A stretch of DNA of 64,000 bases from NCBI GenBank assembly GCA_015501595.1, contig JADNRX010000311.1, forward strand, positions 1 to 64,000. Reading direction: 5' to 3'. Of the stretch, positions 52,363 to 63,962 are shown piece after piece. Below the pieces are notes generated by a model, which did not search any database, was not told the origin of the DNA, and was given only the letters and a program-made list of their open reading frames with translations. Numbering within the stretch: position 1 is the first letter of the stretch; the number at the start of each line of letters is the position of its first letter. The translations under genes were made by a program, and so were the position numbers. Source of the DNA: Hymenopellis radicata (taxonomy: Eukaryota > Basidiomycota > Agaricomycetes > Agaricales > Physalacriaceae).

Positions 52363-55300
52363 CTAGTCATCATCTCCCACCAGTGTTTCATCCTCACTCT
52401 CACCTCCCTCCTCCGGTTCATTAATCTCCTCCCAATCCTCTGCCTCTTCTCCGACCTCAACCCCTTCCACATCCCATACGGCTTTGAACGACGATGCGAG
52501 TTTACGGCACACATCAGCCTGCTGTGCCGCATACGCACGAATTCCTTCCTTGATGTCGGCCCCCAGACTTTCGTCTTCGCTTTGACGGCGCACATCCCAC
52601 CATAATGCCTTCTTCTCGAGAGTTATAGGTGTCCTTCGCATTTCCTCCGCCATAAACTTACGCTCCTCCGACCAACGCAAAGAACGAGCCCGGCTCTTCA
52701 GCCACTCCACTCGGCAACCTAAATCAATGGAGGAAGCATTAGAATTAGGACAAAGAGCTAACGAGACTACCCACTTTCGACGACATCATCCCCTTGACCG
52801 GTCTCAGTCGCCCAAACCCATGACAGCTCGGTTTCACCTTGGCCCAACGGCAGAAGTACATCTATGTCAAAACTTCCACCCGCCATGTTCGTAACATCCG
52901 CTTCTTTGAGAGGCCTCAGCTGCACAGACCACGAACCACCAGGCTCTAAACGCTCCAAAGCCCGGCGACAACGTCGATACCTATCAGCGTTGAAGTTCCG
53001 CCGAGCCTCAATCGTATTGATGCTCATCTGCGCGCGAGTTCTCACGCCCTGTCCGTCCGTCTCGTCCCTTCGATACATGGCGAGAGTCCTCAACGCACGC
53101 TCGCAATCTCGCATAGCTTGCAAAGCATCGTGGCATTGACCTTTGCGAATCTCGGCCTCCTTCTTTGCGATATCCCCCAAGCATGCTGTCGACCTCTTGT
53201 CCGGTGGGAAATCCGATGGTAACCAGAGTTTCTGGTCTTCAACCTCTAAGGGACCCGTACGTGCCACGCTTTCGCGTCGCAGTTCTGCGTGAACGCCAGG
53301 CATATAGACCAATTGAACGGTGCGGAAGTTCCGAATACGTCTCGCTAGCGCCACGCGCTTCTTCTGGATGTCGCTTGCCTGGGCGTGGGTTAAGGTTCCC
53401 TCGCCGTCCGTGAGGAGTCTCAGCTTAGCTCTATCGACGCCGTTAGATGTGCATCATTCAAAACGACTGAACTCGACCTACTGATGTTCTTCTATCAAGA
53501 ACCCATTCGTTAGAAGCCCGCATGGCGACGTGTCGTGTAACGGCAGCTCCCCAGCCTCACAAGCCAGCCTCTCTCTCTCTCTGACGCGATAGCGTGCCTT
53601 CGCCTCAGTTTCGCCTTCGCAGTCGAGTCAGCTAGGTGTGGTAGCAATGATCAAAGACTGGAACTTACGCTTAGAATCGTTCTGTGCATATGGATTCGGC
53701 CGACTTTCCTTGTCTTTCTCCCAAGCCTCTACCCAGTCCGTCCAACGTGCGACTACGTCCGGGGGTAAGTGCGCCGTAAAGTCTTCATGTAACGCCCTTT
53801 GTTTGATTCCCTGCCCTTTGGCCTTGACACTACGCTTCAAGAACGTCAAGCCTACAACTATCCGTCAATAGAAAACCACAGTATGAGTGAAGGTACGTAC
53901 CCATCCCAATCAACTTACACCAGTTATGAAAACCGAACTGGTCGTCCAGCGTATCGGCTCGAGACCCTGGACCCATTTCCTTGATACTACCCGCACACAT
54001 ACGGATAAACGCCCACAGGCGCTCGATTGCCTCGCCGTCTGTACGCCCTACTCCAACTTGGATTCCCATTGCCCACGCTATCTGACAAGCTATCTGATGT
54101 CCCGGGCAGTGACCCTTTGGAATCGCCGCGCTTAAATTCATATCGTCCGGTAGCTGAAGGTACTCCGGGAGTGCCTCCATACGTTCCAAGAAATTGATAA
54201 TCCACTGACAGGCAATATCGTATGAAAACAACACGTCCTTCAGGTCATGAGAGTCCAGAAGCGCCGAGCAGACAACATAATCCGCATTGCAATATCTATG
54301 ACTCCTCCGTCAGACCTCACAAATTCAGGAGTAATCAATTTAACGAACCTCTCGCCTTTCTGCAAGTTCCCGACTGCCTGCGAGCCAACCATCTCGTGGC
54401 GAGAGCAGCAGACAGCCATAACCCCAGTTGACCTCATCCCCGTATGCCACTTTGCGTCCGCGTGTGCAAGAGCTTTGAACCCGCTGCAGGTGCTAATCTG
54501 TGAACCGTCAGTTAATATTCAATCCATGTATATAATCGAACTCACATCTTTCTGCGTCGCGTTTTTCAAGATGTGCATCCCGTAGTCGCCTGTATCCTCC
54601 ACCATGTAACCCGCTCCCGGGTGGAGCGAAGGGTCGGTGGACTGATTCGAACGAAATAGATTTGATAGGCGGAAACATGCGTCAACGGACACAATCTTGC
54701 GGTATAGATATCTAAACACTTTGTGAGCATTCTAGTTGCTTGAAACCCGACATTAATAGACTTAACTGGTCAACGCGTTCCTTCCAATCTGGAGGGAGAT
54801 TCACCTCAGGAATCGGGCAAGCAGGGCACTGAATGGTCAACTCCCCACGCGTGAAGCGGCTGGCGCCGTCCTTTTGGCTACCTTTGCCGCCGCGCATCAT
54901 CATCATCAAATGTCTATACTGCCGGATCATCCGCAATAAGGGCTGGTATCGTTTCTATGCCAAAGAATAAGAACTCTATATTTCATGACTGCGAGAATCA
55001 TACCTTCGGTACTGTGATCCCCAAGGCATCCGTGATGTACACGAGGGTCTTGTAAAAGTTATATGCCGATAGCTTACCATTCAAGGTCAAGCCGTGGAAC
55101 AAGTCGAGAAGTTGCAGTGTCGCGCATGTCTTTGGCTGATGAACGGTAGCCGGATACCAGCCAAAGCGCAAAAGCTGTTGACGACGAGGGATGGATTCGA
55201 GACAGTTGCAGTACCGCACCGACACCTCATGCAAACCTGTTACATGCATGACGACGATAGGATGAGGGTCCACCCGAGGCATGAAGCAACGCGAACCATC

Positions 55301-56126
55301 ATCGTGCCCCAGATACACTCGGAGGCCCATACTGCGTAGAGTCACCTTGTTGAACTTCTCCCCGTCCCATTCCTAGCGCGCAAATACACATGAGCTAACG
55401 AAATCGCGACATCAAAAATCCACATACCCGAATGATGTGGAGGGGAAGTCGGGCGTGCGCCGCTAAACAACATTCCTTGCAAAGCAAACGTTTCGCACAA
55501 CATTCCTTGCAGCGATACACGGCGCCATCTTCTTTGGCGCAAGTATGGCATTTACTGGCGTCAGCGCCGCCCCGACCCTTCAATCGTAACAATTCATATA
55601 AGAATTCCTGTGAGTAGTTTCGTCCCCCATGTCGACCATTCCAGACATCCATTGCGCGTCTCTGGGGTTAATAATCAGACAATGCTCGGAAATGAGAGAA
55701 TACTACGCACCCTCCCTGTTGGTGGCCTTGGGACTTCACGTTTCTGGGTCGATTCTGCGCCAGCGCGCTCCACGCCGGGGTCATCCTCGTCCACCCAGGC
55801 CGAAACGTCCTCCATGATAACCTCATCCCGTGGGTAACCATCTTGCTCGTCGCTACTCCCGTCCCCGTCATCATCACTAGAGACCTCCTGGCGATGGACG
55901 CGTTGATCTCGCTGCCATAGGAGAGGACTTCAATTGTATGTAGATGTCCGGAGCCATTCCGGACGTAGCGCTGGGTCCTAATGGAATCGTCCTCTTGCTC
56001 GCCAGGTTGGCTTGATCCCGAAGCATGAGAAGAATCCCTACGGCGCGGGGCTGCCTTCGAGTATGGATTGGATCTCTGTGTCTTCGCGCTACGCTGCACC
56101 CTCCGAAAAGCCCTAGGATTGAACAT
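52363..56126 (-). pseudogene. KDZ transposase with cysteine cluster
   Basis: A DNA transposase of the Kyakuja-Dileera-Zisupton group, very common in agaric genomes, with an RNase H-fold core acting in the nucleus. Exons from the right: 55711-56126 (basic N-terminus, acidic run), 55428-55661 (cysteine cluster CHTCAKEDGAVYRCKEC .. LCKECCLAAHARLPLH), 55004-55372 (GLRVYLGHDDGSRC ... HEVSVRYCNC), 54546-54954 (CPACPIPEVNLP; VSVDACFRLSN), 54497 downward (STGVMAVCCSRHEMVG), about 53900-54300 (SYDIACQWIINF, GHCPGHQIACQ, VGRTDGEAIERLW, MGPGSRADTLDD), then about 53660-53850, 52775-53440 and 52363-52720 (MEWLKSRARSLRWSEERKF). Candidate catalytic residues are the Asp in VDACF, the Asp in YDIACQ and the Glu in ERLW. 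Frameshifts near 55890 and 54720 break it; otherwise it is close to full length. Confidence 0.85.
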
Positions 56127-56225
56127 CGAGAATCCCAAGCGAAAAAACGGTGAAAAGCAGCAACTCTGCATCTATTAGGGTGACCAACGGGTTGACACAA
56201 CGTATTACGTCTGCCGCCACCCAAA

Positions 56226-56233
56226 GAATATAT
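56226..56233 (+). promoter_or_regulatory. TATA-like box
   Basis: ATATATAAG lies 44-51 bases before the ATG at 56277, a fitting distance for a fungal TATA box serving the plus-strand gene. The KDZ gene starts 100 bases away in the other direction, so the interval 56127-56276 may be shared. Confidence 0.4.
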
Positions 56234-56276
56234 AAGACGGGTGAACGCCGTCTATTCCTTCCACCAGATTCCATCA

Positions 56277-56844
56277 TGCCCCGCCTTTGGGAAACGCAAA
56301 TAACCCAGGAAGAGCGTACCTACGAGCTTGCGTACCGTCGCGCGGTGCTGGCTCTCCCGTCAGTCTCCTGTCATGACTATACCTGCGAGGACTGACCTTT
56401 CATCCAGAGCAAACGCTCCTCAAAAAGACCATCCCTACCCCGAGTTTTTTCACCACGGCGACCTACCACATCCCTCACGCTTTCACGCGACTCGAGCACG
56501 AGATCCTGACGGCCTCATTCGCCCAGTTTGAGAGCAAGGTCCGCGAGAATAAGGCGAGGGCGTGGCTCACCAACTTCTTTCGTGAGTGGGCGGTTCGTTT
56601 TCCTGCGGAACCGAACAATGCAAAGGAGAGGAACAAGGTCAGTGGATCCACAGTTACGCGCCATCTTCTGACAACACATTAGTCCATCCTCAAGTTTTAT
56701 ATCAACACACTGGCTACGCACTGGAGCGGCGATGGGCGTCCTCCGGGCAAAGATGGGCGTATGGACGTGATCACCGTGCGCTTTGATATCGTGCACGAGA
56801 TGGTCGATGACTTCGAGTACCTGTTCCCAGAGCCTGCGCAGTAA
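56277..56844 (+). CDS. Small spliced gene of unknown function
   Basis: Between two minus-strand genes. The two downstream exons are convincing: 56408-56637 (LLKKTIPTPSFFTTATYHIP, EHEILTASFAQFESKVREN, WLTNFFREWAVRFPAEP) and 56683-56844 (SILKFYINTLATHWSGDG ... VHEMVDDFEYLFPEPAQ, TAA). They are joined in phase by a 45-base intron (GTCAGT..TTAG). The first exon probably opens MPRLWETQITQEER at 56277. The donor joining it to the acceptor at 56407 is not clear; the best in-phase choice, near 56318, is weak. Predicted soluble protein of about 150 residues. Family unknown. Confidence 0.5.
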
Positions 56845-57328
56845 AGGGTAGTTGCATGTACGCGCCTTGAATGACAGGTAGCTAGCGGGCGGATGACAAG
56901 TCGCCCACGATTCTCGAAAGTGCGCATGAGTAAGAGTAACGAAAGAAGAGGCCAGACCGGGGTTATTGCCGCTTCTCCGCAATCAGCGGCGTTTTCCGAG
57001 ACGAACTTCCGTACAATAGGTAACAAAATCTCATCATTCAAAGTCCTTCGAGTACAACGATAATCTATATTTACAGTAAACTTATTGGAACATTTAATAC
57101 AATAGCCAGTGGCGGGGAAATCTACACCGAAGCCCAAGCGAACAAAAAGCTACCCAAGTCTAAAGCGGCGGGGAGATCTAATATACGAACAAGAAGCTAC
57201 CCAAGTCTAATAGTGTAGGATAAATAAGAGAGAAGGATAAATAAGGCAAGGGTACACTGCAGATGATAGAAAGCCAACCTCACAGTCCAACAACGCGCGA
57301 CAAAACAGACGTGTACGAGCTCCGTCGC
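56845..57328. other. Convergent 3-prime intergenic region
   Basis: It lies between the end of the plus-strand gene and the end of the 867-codon minus-strand gene, so it should hold both 3-prime ends. A phrase AAAGCGGCGGGGA..TCTA.. / AAGCTACCCAAGTCTAA is repeated at about 57145-57205. Nothing else recognised. Confidence 0.3.
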
Positions 57329-60151
57329 CTAGGAAGTTTCCTCCTCCATCATGGAATCGACACATTTGTTCAACAGGTCATCCGGCGTGCCCTCCGCGAG
57401 TTGCGTGAGGGTCCGCACCATGGCTCTGTCAATAGAGGGGTCAACACAGAGGTCCCGAGCGAGGTCCTGGTAGAAAGCAGACGCAATCACCTTGTCTTCG
57501 TCCACTTCAGGTTCATCGGGATCAACTGGGGTCATGGGAGCATCGTCCCAAAGAATCGGACCAGTTGGAGGGCAGCAGCAGAACTCTACCGGCGATGGCG
57601 GTGGAGCTGGAGTGACGCGCCTTCGCTTGCGCGGGAATCCCTCTGCCGTGTCGTAGAACTCACCCGCCAACTCAGATGGTGGAGGCGTAGGAGTTCCACG
57701 TTGTGTGCTGCTTGAAGCGCAAGTTGTTGAAGGAGTGGCAGACGTCAAAGGTGGTGGAGAGTGGGAATGTGATGATTGTGGGGGTACGGGACCAATTCGA
57801 GATGTAGGCGGTGCTCGTAGACCCGAGACGCGCGCGGAAGAGACGAAATATGGCTGTTCATGACGAGGGGAAGGAGGCGGCGATGGCGAGGGACGACGTC
57901 CATGCAAAAGTTCTGCCACCTCTGCTGCAAGCTTCTTGTCCTCGCGAGCATTTGCGAGATATTCGTCCTCCCAATTGGAGACCAACTCGGACTCGCGACG
58001 ACGCAAGGCGTCCCGACGCACCCTGAGTTCCTCAGCGATGACCTCCCGGAACCTGTTAGCGATGCGCTCCAGTGCGTTGAGGTTAGACTGTGCATGCCGG
58101 ATCCCGTCTGAATTGAGTTCATCGACTAGAAACTGGCAAGAACGCGTGACCGCATGGTTCGGCAGGACTCGTTTGAGACAAGCAATAAGAATGTCAAAAT
58201 GAGAAGCTACTCCGGGGGAAGATCTGGAGCCCAGCCTCGACAACCACTCAATCGGGTCAGTGGGGTGGGAGTGGAGGACGTTGGTGTTAGTATTAGACGA
58301 GGATGCCGTCTGGGGGGAAGAGTTAAGGACCGGAGAATTAGGGACGGTTGTGGCGGTGTCGGCCTGCGACGATGAACTCGCAGCGCTGGATGCGAGTGGG
58401 CGAACGGTAGATGGAGGGATTGAGCCGAGGGAAGAGTGATGTACGGCGGGAGTTGTTCGCTGAGGCGCCATAGCGTCGTTAAGGAGGCGCGTATTCTCCT
58501 CCTGAGAATTGCGGGACTGCGAAGGCCTCGACGGTACGGGCAAAGGGTAGGGAGCAATGCGAGGGTTACGAAGATAGAACGGTTGGCGGGAGTCAGCGGG
58601 CACGGGGAATTTGGTCTTACGCCGTTCAAGGCGTTCCAGGCGCGCCGCGACGGGAATGACCGATGGATCGTTGAGCAAATACTCGTTAATTTTGTACTCG
58701 TCCGGCAGCCCGGTTCGGGTTTCTCGCCCAGAGATCCGTTCCATCTCAGCATCCAAGGCAGGAAGCACCCTCGAAGTGTAACGGACAGGGCCTGAGGACA
58801 ACGAAGACGATGTGGAAGAGGTTGCGGCGGAAGAGGCTGGCGCGGCAGAGGCTGGTGGGACGGGTGAACGAGGTTGATGCGGCTGCTGCGAGAGCTTCGA
58901 AGCTGGTACAGGTTCAGGGAGACGTTCGATGTGTAAGGGAGACGGCGTCAAGGGCGCTGGCGCGCACAGCCCGAAACGAAGGCAACACATCATGTGGAAA
59001 AACCACATTACTTCGATCCAAACCTAAGTGGCAACAAGATTCAGCGAGGAACATAATCGAAACCAAACAATTCACGTACCCTGAGTCGGATGGTTTGCTG
59101 CTCCGCTTTGTGTGGTCCGGCAGGTATGGGCCAACGGCGATTGATCTCGAAGTGCAGCTGGCGCTCGCGTAGGTGAAGCCTCGACAAGTTCCTGGAACGC
59201 ATGGCATCGTCGAACAGAGAGCCCCAGTCCGAGGAGCAGTTATTGGCGCAGCGGAGCTGCTCCGGAATGAAGCGCTAACAGAAAACAAACGGGAGTTAGC
59301 AGATGGAAATCGACATCGGAATGATTCGTACATTATAGCCAATCTCGAACTCTTGCGCAGGCTGTGGAAGGAGAGGAGTCAGTACGTGTTGATGATGAAC
59401 CGTCGCAGAACACCCACCACGTTGACCAGAGGAAGGTCTGTGGCCCCGTCAAAAGGGTCTTGAGACCAATGGAGGTCAAAGAGGAGCGCGGATTCGTTTT
59501 CACGCAAAGCCATCGTGGAGTCGTAGTCGAGCGAGGGATGGACCACCGTACTGGGGGTAAGGGTGGCCATAACGCGAAGGAGTTGGCGACCCGAATGACC
59601 CAAATCCTCCCATACTAAATACTCGTCATCGGCTCGCCCCGCGTTGAGATGTCCTCGGCGGTATCTGCCGGCGTTGTTCGTCCAACGAAAAATCGAAGAA
59701 CCTGAACGGGGACTTCTCGTGCAGATCCAACAGTCACAATCCTCAGTGGCGCTGGATTTCATTGGCACGTTGCTGGGATTAACGCAGGAAGCCGAACACC
59801 CTCGCATACCAAGCATAGGGATGTCCTTGAAATGGGTTAATGATGCTCGCGGGTGTGTGTAAAACCTGACTGTACCTTAGGCGGGTGGATGCGCGCTGGG
59901 TGGCGTGATGCGCGCTCGGTGGTGTTCCCAAGACGCCGCGCGGATGAGTCTTCGGTGAAATCCAAGTCATCTGTCAATGGCGTCGCGCAAAAACAGAAAA
60001 CTCCTCTTGCTGCAATGCTGGGACTGGCGAGAAGGCGCCTGTGTATCGATGAGATTGCCATTCCTGAGGTCGTCTGAGTGTGCCCTTCGGACCAGAAAGT
60101 CTTGAACTCAGCAGGCATCGAGATTCCCCCGACAGGCGGATCCCGCATCAT
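57329..60151 (-). CDS. Intact five-exon gene, 867 residues, unknown family
   Basis: The cleanest gene of the window. Exons 59876-60151, 59418-59825, 59332-59361, 59080-59274 and 57329-59023 (stop 57329-57331) total 2604 bases, exactly 868 codons, every junction in phase. Introns are 50-57 bases with GTACRN or GTGGGT donors, and one has a good TACTGAC branch site. In order: N-terminal region (FKTFWSEGHTQTTSG), CWICTRSPRSGSSIFRW, FDLHWSQDPFDGATDLPL, WPIPAGPHKAEQQ, a long Ser/Pro-rich linker, a helical part (WLSRLGSRSSPGVASHFDIL .. ALERIANRFREVIAEEL, RRRESELVSNWEDEYL), a basic FPRKRRRVTP nuclear-type signal and an acidic C-terminus ending MMEEETS. The start could lie further upstream. I recognise no domain. 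It may be a host regulator or a passenger of the neighbouring KDZ element. Confidence 0.7.
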
Positions 60152-60572
60152 GAAATTCTTTCGAAAAAAGGCGGAGGTAAAGGAAGGCGGTGTCCTGTCA
60201 ATGGCAACCTCAATACGATTCGCAAAACGGTCCTGACCAAGACCGGACTACAGACTGAGGGTCGTTATCATTTGGGAGTGGACAAATGAGAGGACGCACC
60301 GACGCTCTTCAGTGTGCCTTCACAAAAACTGGCTGCAAAGTAGCGGGCCCGACGAGTCAGGCCAAGACCGAACCGCGGTTCGTGTTGACAAGACCGCTCT
60401 CTAGAATCAAAGAGTGATGGAGAAAGAACGGCGTTTCATTTGCTGTGTTTAAAAATTTGTATAGCGGGATATATTATGTAGGCCACGTGTTCGGTTCCTA
60501 ATCGTAACACGATTAGATAGTCGAGTAGATATCACAACAATTTTGTGGAAAAATGAAAGTGGGCGACTGCTA
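60152..60572. other. Upstream region of the 867-codon gene
   Basis: No coding supported. It contains the likely promoter of the minus-strand gene and, at 60440-60470, the T-rich sequence AAAAATTTGTATAGCGGG. No TATA box in a convincing place. Confidence 0.25.
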
Positions 60573-60830
60573 CTACTGTACACGACCACTAGAGACTAAA
60601 TGAACGAATAGCACTTCATCTTCGTCATTGTCTCCCCCTTGGGATGCAATACATTGTATATCATATCTTGAAGAAGCTCTGCCTGGTCTGAAAGCGCCGT
60701 CGAGGGGTACGAGGCCTAACACATATTCCGAGTTGGCGTAGCTGCAATGGTGGTGAATATCTTCATACCAGACACGTCCAGATGGGCTCACCGTTCGCCC
60801 TGCTGGAGGGCCTGTGCGTTTACCTCCGGC
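60573..60830 (-). CDS. Possible terminal exon, unknown protein
   Basis: A minus-strand frame GKRTGPPAGRTVSPSGRVWY, then EDIHHHCSYANSEYVLGLVP and SSRYDIQCIASQGG, ends TAG at 60573-60575. Composition and the Trp/Tyr/His spread look coding, but upstream exons and a start were not found. It could be a relic. Confidence 0.3.
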   Translation of the reverse strand, partial: AGGKRTGPPAGRTVSPSGRVWYEDIHHHCSYANSEYVLGLVPLDGAFRPGRASSRYDIQCIASQGGDNDEDEVLFVHLVSSGRVQ

Positions 60831-60943
60831 CCATTATTGTGAAAATGACTAGCACGCACACGGCGTGCGTTTCCTCGGCGCCTTAAGGGTCAGGATCTCT
60901 CTGAATAACGAGCGTAAGGTACTCACTTTGCACGGGGCATAAT

Positions 60944-61098
60944 CAGTCAGTGCACCAGAAGGAGAGTGGACGCCGCGGAGAGGACCAGGACGTGTTAAAC
61001 GCGTGCGTCGCGGCGGGATAGGTCTCAGTCAGTGGACTAGACGGATAGTGGACGCTGCGGGGATGACCAGAGCGTGTTGAACGTGTGCGTCGCGGCGG
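60944..61098. repeat. Two-copy tandem repeat, 82-base step
   Basis: CAGTCAGTG..AGAGTGGACGC.. to GTGCGTCGCGGCGG at 60944-61016 recurs at 61026-61098 with about a dozen changes and a link GATAGGTCT. No coding or hairpin meaning seen. Confidence 0.6.
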
Positions 61099-61403
61099 CT
61101 ACTTGGAGGTAGAAACAGACCCTTGATCATGCGTGACATGCATCGGGTCACATTCCACCGTAACTCTGGGCGCCTCTCCGCCATTGGCGACGACGACCAC
61201 TGGTTTTCCCTGACATTCTGAATAGACCATTTGAAAGAGGACATTTGGAAGTATTTTATATGATTTTCCCGCATTTCTTCGAGTTTGTATCTGATAGCTT
61301 CACAGTATCATCCATTCGCGTTCATTTACACTATAGTAACTCGATCGCGTTCAGCACTTGTTGGAGCACGATCTCCCTTGCTTTACTACCATCACCTACT
61401 CGG

Positions 61404-62123
61404 ATGCCCGGCGGACGACCACGCAAACTTCGACATGCAGGTGGACGCCCGGCTGTCTATCACACAGACGAGGCTAGACAAGCCGCTCGAAAAGCCTCTC
61501 GGGATAAATGGTACTTTAACCCAAGGTGAGAATGTCTAGACATTGTTCCGCCTGAGGCGTCATTCATTTTGTACAAGGGTACACAAGCGTGTTAAAAAGC
61601 AAATGCGCACTCGTTATAACGAGACGAGGGCAGTCCAAGAAGGACGAGGGAGTCCGAAGCCCGCCGTACCCACCACCGTGTGAGTCGATTACTTGTCTTA
61701 TTCCTGGCACGATGGACTCAACCCCGCAGCATGCCCAATGCAGACACCGAACAGACTGTTATACCCGCGCTTAAGGCGGCCCGCAAGACGCAACAACGCT
61801 TTAATGTCTACGTCGAAACCTCCGACCAGGTGTTCCTGAATCGGACAATCCTTCTCGTGCTGGAGAATTATACACCCGGAGAGGCATCCCCCTTACTCGA
61901 CCGCATTCAAGACGAGCTGGGTGAGATGGAGAGAGATGTTGAGGTGAACTTGAACGAGGTCTTGAATATTCTCGGTGCTTGGGCAGATGAGTATTTGGAG
62001 GTTCAAGGCATTCGTGATTGCATGAAGTCGTTGTTGCGGACAATTATAGACATCCAATGTAGTGCCATGGAGGGGACGCTTGAAGACGCGGTACGGCGCC
62101 GACAATTTTCTTTCCTCAAATGA
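61404..62123 (+). CDS. Three-exon gene, 205 residues, basic N-terminus
   Basis: Exons 61404-61525, 61578-61679 and 61730-62123 sum to 618 bases, 206 codons with stop, all in phase; introns of 52 and 50 bases with GTGAGA / GTGAGT donors. The protein opens MPGGRPRKLRHAGGRPAVYH with DEARQAARKASRDKWYFNP, a basic, AT-hook-like and RNA/DNA-binding-type start that I have seen in agaric hypothetical proteins. A helical second half follows (RTILLVLENYTPGEASPLL, DEVNLNEVLNILGAWADEY-like, MEGTLEDAVRRRQFSFLK). Probably a nuclear protein; role unknown. The start codon is the first ATG of the frame. Confidence 0.65.
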
Positions 62124-62439
62124 TATTATATTTTTGCGCCACATATCATTTCGCTTAAGCCCTCTCGGCATCGGCATTGTCAGAGTAGTCATTATTCGCG
62201 CCTTTCGGAATGTACCCCTGTCCACGCACGACACTGCACACTTCATCCTTGCTTCATCCTTGTTCTCGCAAGACGGATACTCGGGGTACTCGCAATCAAA
62301 ATCGATTCAAATATATACACACGTAAATGGATTTTCTGGGGCACTACTACGTACAGACATTGAGCGACAAGTAAAGACAGACACTGAGCGACAAGTAAAG
62401 ACAGTGAGTATGCGTTGACATCAAGATATTCGGTAAAAA
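62124..62439. other. Intergenic, short direct repeat
   Basis: No gene seen. A 20-base phrase of form GACA(T/C)TGAGCGACAAGTAAA is repeated in tandem at about 62357-62400, with a shortened third start. Confidence 0.4.
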
Positions 62440-63600
62440 ACAGATGGGTGCAGGTAACTATACTGATTGTTCACAATCCTACGGCAAGAGCATGCAAGAA
62501 CCCCCGTTCAACGCCGATTCAACGACCTGCCTTCCGATCTCGATGCTGGGGACAGATCTGAACACGGCGCCGCTGACACCAATACAATGCGGAGAAGCCT
62601 TGTCCCTGAGTGAAAAGTCAACTGAGGAATTTCGCGCTGGAGGAAGAACGTACCAGCCAGCGACGACGCCGACGACGCGACCCCTCGTGATGGCATAGTA
62701 CGGTCCGGGCGTACCATAGCTAGGCCTCTCGTATGGGAAGGTAGCAGGGAGTACTTGGTACGGCGAGAAGCCTGCTCAAGAAATTAATAAACGATAGATG
62801 TCGTGCAGATGATTTAATTACCGTTGTTGGTGGCGGGCTGCGAGGGGGCGGCAGTCGCGGGAACAGCAGGCAAAGCTGCTGGGACTACAGTCGCCGGGAT
62901 CGTAGGCGCAGCCACCGGGACCACCGCTGGGATCGTAGCGGTCGGGACGGCTGGCGCAGGAACAGCAGCGGCGCTTGTACCGACCGCAGCGGCAGGGCCT
63001 GGGGAAGAGATACTGCCTGTCGCGGCAGCCGTCGTGGGCTGTGTGGCGTAGGCCGGGGGGGCGGTCACTGTTAAATCGGTTCATATGATGGAGGAACCAG
63101 GAATATGTCCGCGATACGTACCACCGGAAGAGGCATGCGCGGTAGAAGGACCTAAACAACGTAAATGTTAGGGGAAACGCCGCATCTGACTGAGAACGTG
63201 TTTACTCACCGGGGGACGTGACATTACCACCGGAAGAGGAATGGGCGGTAGAAGCTGCATGTCAAGATGTGAGCGTTGGAATACACACGAGAACAATGTA
63301 CTCACCGTGAGCAGTGTCGTCGTCAACTGGGTGATCTGAGAGCAAGGCATCAAACCAACGTACGATAACTGGTTGAAGGAACTTACCAGTGGCGGCGGCA
63401 ATCAAGTCGGTTAAGATGCACGCTTGGTGGGACTCGAGTCGAATATCGAGGAACAGTTGCGCCAAGTCTGGTAACAATTGATTAGCCTCCATGTGCAGGA
63501 GGAATTGTAGCACGAACGCAGTAGTTCCACGGTCTCGACGCGGCGTCCGACCGCGGGGGACTTTTGGGATGAGGAGGAGGTCTGAACCATGGTGGGCAAT
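62440..63600 (-). CDS. Ala/Pro-rich multi-exon gene (model incomplete)
   Basis: Minus-strand exons with good sites follow each other from the right. A start MVQTSSSSQKSPAVGRR near 63590 slips (one base) into LLHMEANQLLPDLAQLFLDI, with a donor GTAAGTTCC near 63388. Short exons follow at about 63308-63336, 63206-63256 (LLPPIPLPVV) and 63085-63152 (VLLPRMPLPVV), the last two being near-repeats. Then comes an Ala/Pro/Val-rich exon 62822-63068 (APAVPTATIPAVVPVAAPT). The repeated mini-exons and low complexity suggest a secreted or structural, fast-changing protein, but no signal peptide is certain. The frame slip at the 5-prime end is unresolved and could mean a missed intron. Confidence 0.4.
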
Positions 63601-63962
63601 TTTGTATATCGAGGCGGTGAGTGTGATGGAAGTTAGAAAGCAGGAATGGGATGGAATTCAAAGCGAAGTCGGTTGATATAGAGATAGCGTGGGTATGACT
63701 GTACAGTCGCGGCGTTTTGAAAGTAGGTACTTTCCGAGAAGCTGCAGACGGAGTGGGCCCAAATCAAGCATATCCGCACCAGCCAGTCATCCTGCCAAAA
63801 AAAAGCGTGCCGAATAGTTTTGTTGAACCAAAAAGTGGGGTCATGGTCGAGCAGAGACAACCAAAGTGAGATTAGATGCCATCACCGACCGATATGTTCG
63901 ACTAATCACCACTCACGGCAGGGTCGGTCCGGATCCTCACCAACCCGACGACGACCATTCCG
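63601..63962. other. Probable divergent promoter region
   Basis: It lies between the minus-strand gene ending at 63600 and the plus-strand start at 63963. A minus-strand open frame here (TFWFNKTIRHAFFWQDDW) has no start or splice context. GGTCGGTCCGG and CACTCACGGCAG stand shortly before the ATG. Confidence 0.25.

Noticed and set aside
53165..54585. Plus-strand frames across the KDZ gene
   Set aside because: They are antisense shadows of the recognisable minus-strand KDZ exons.
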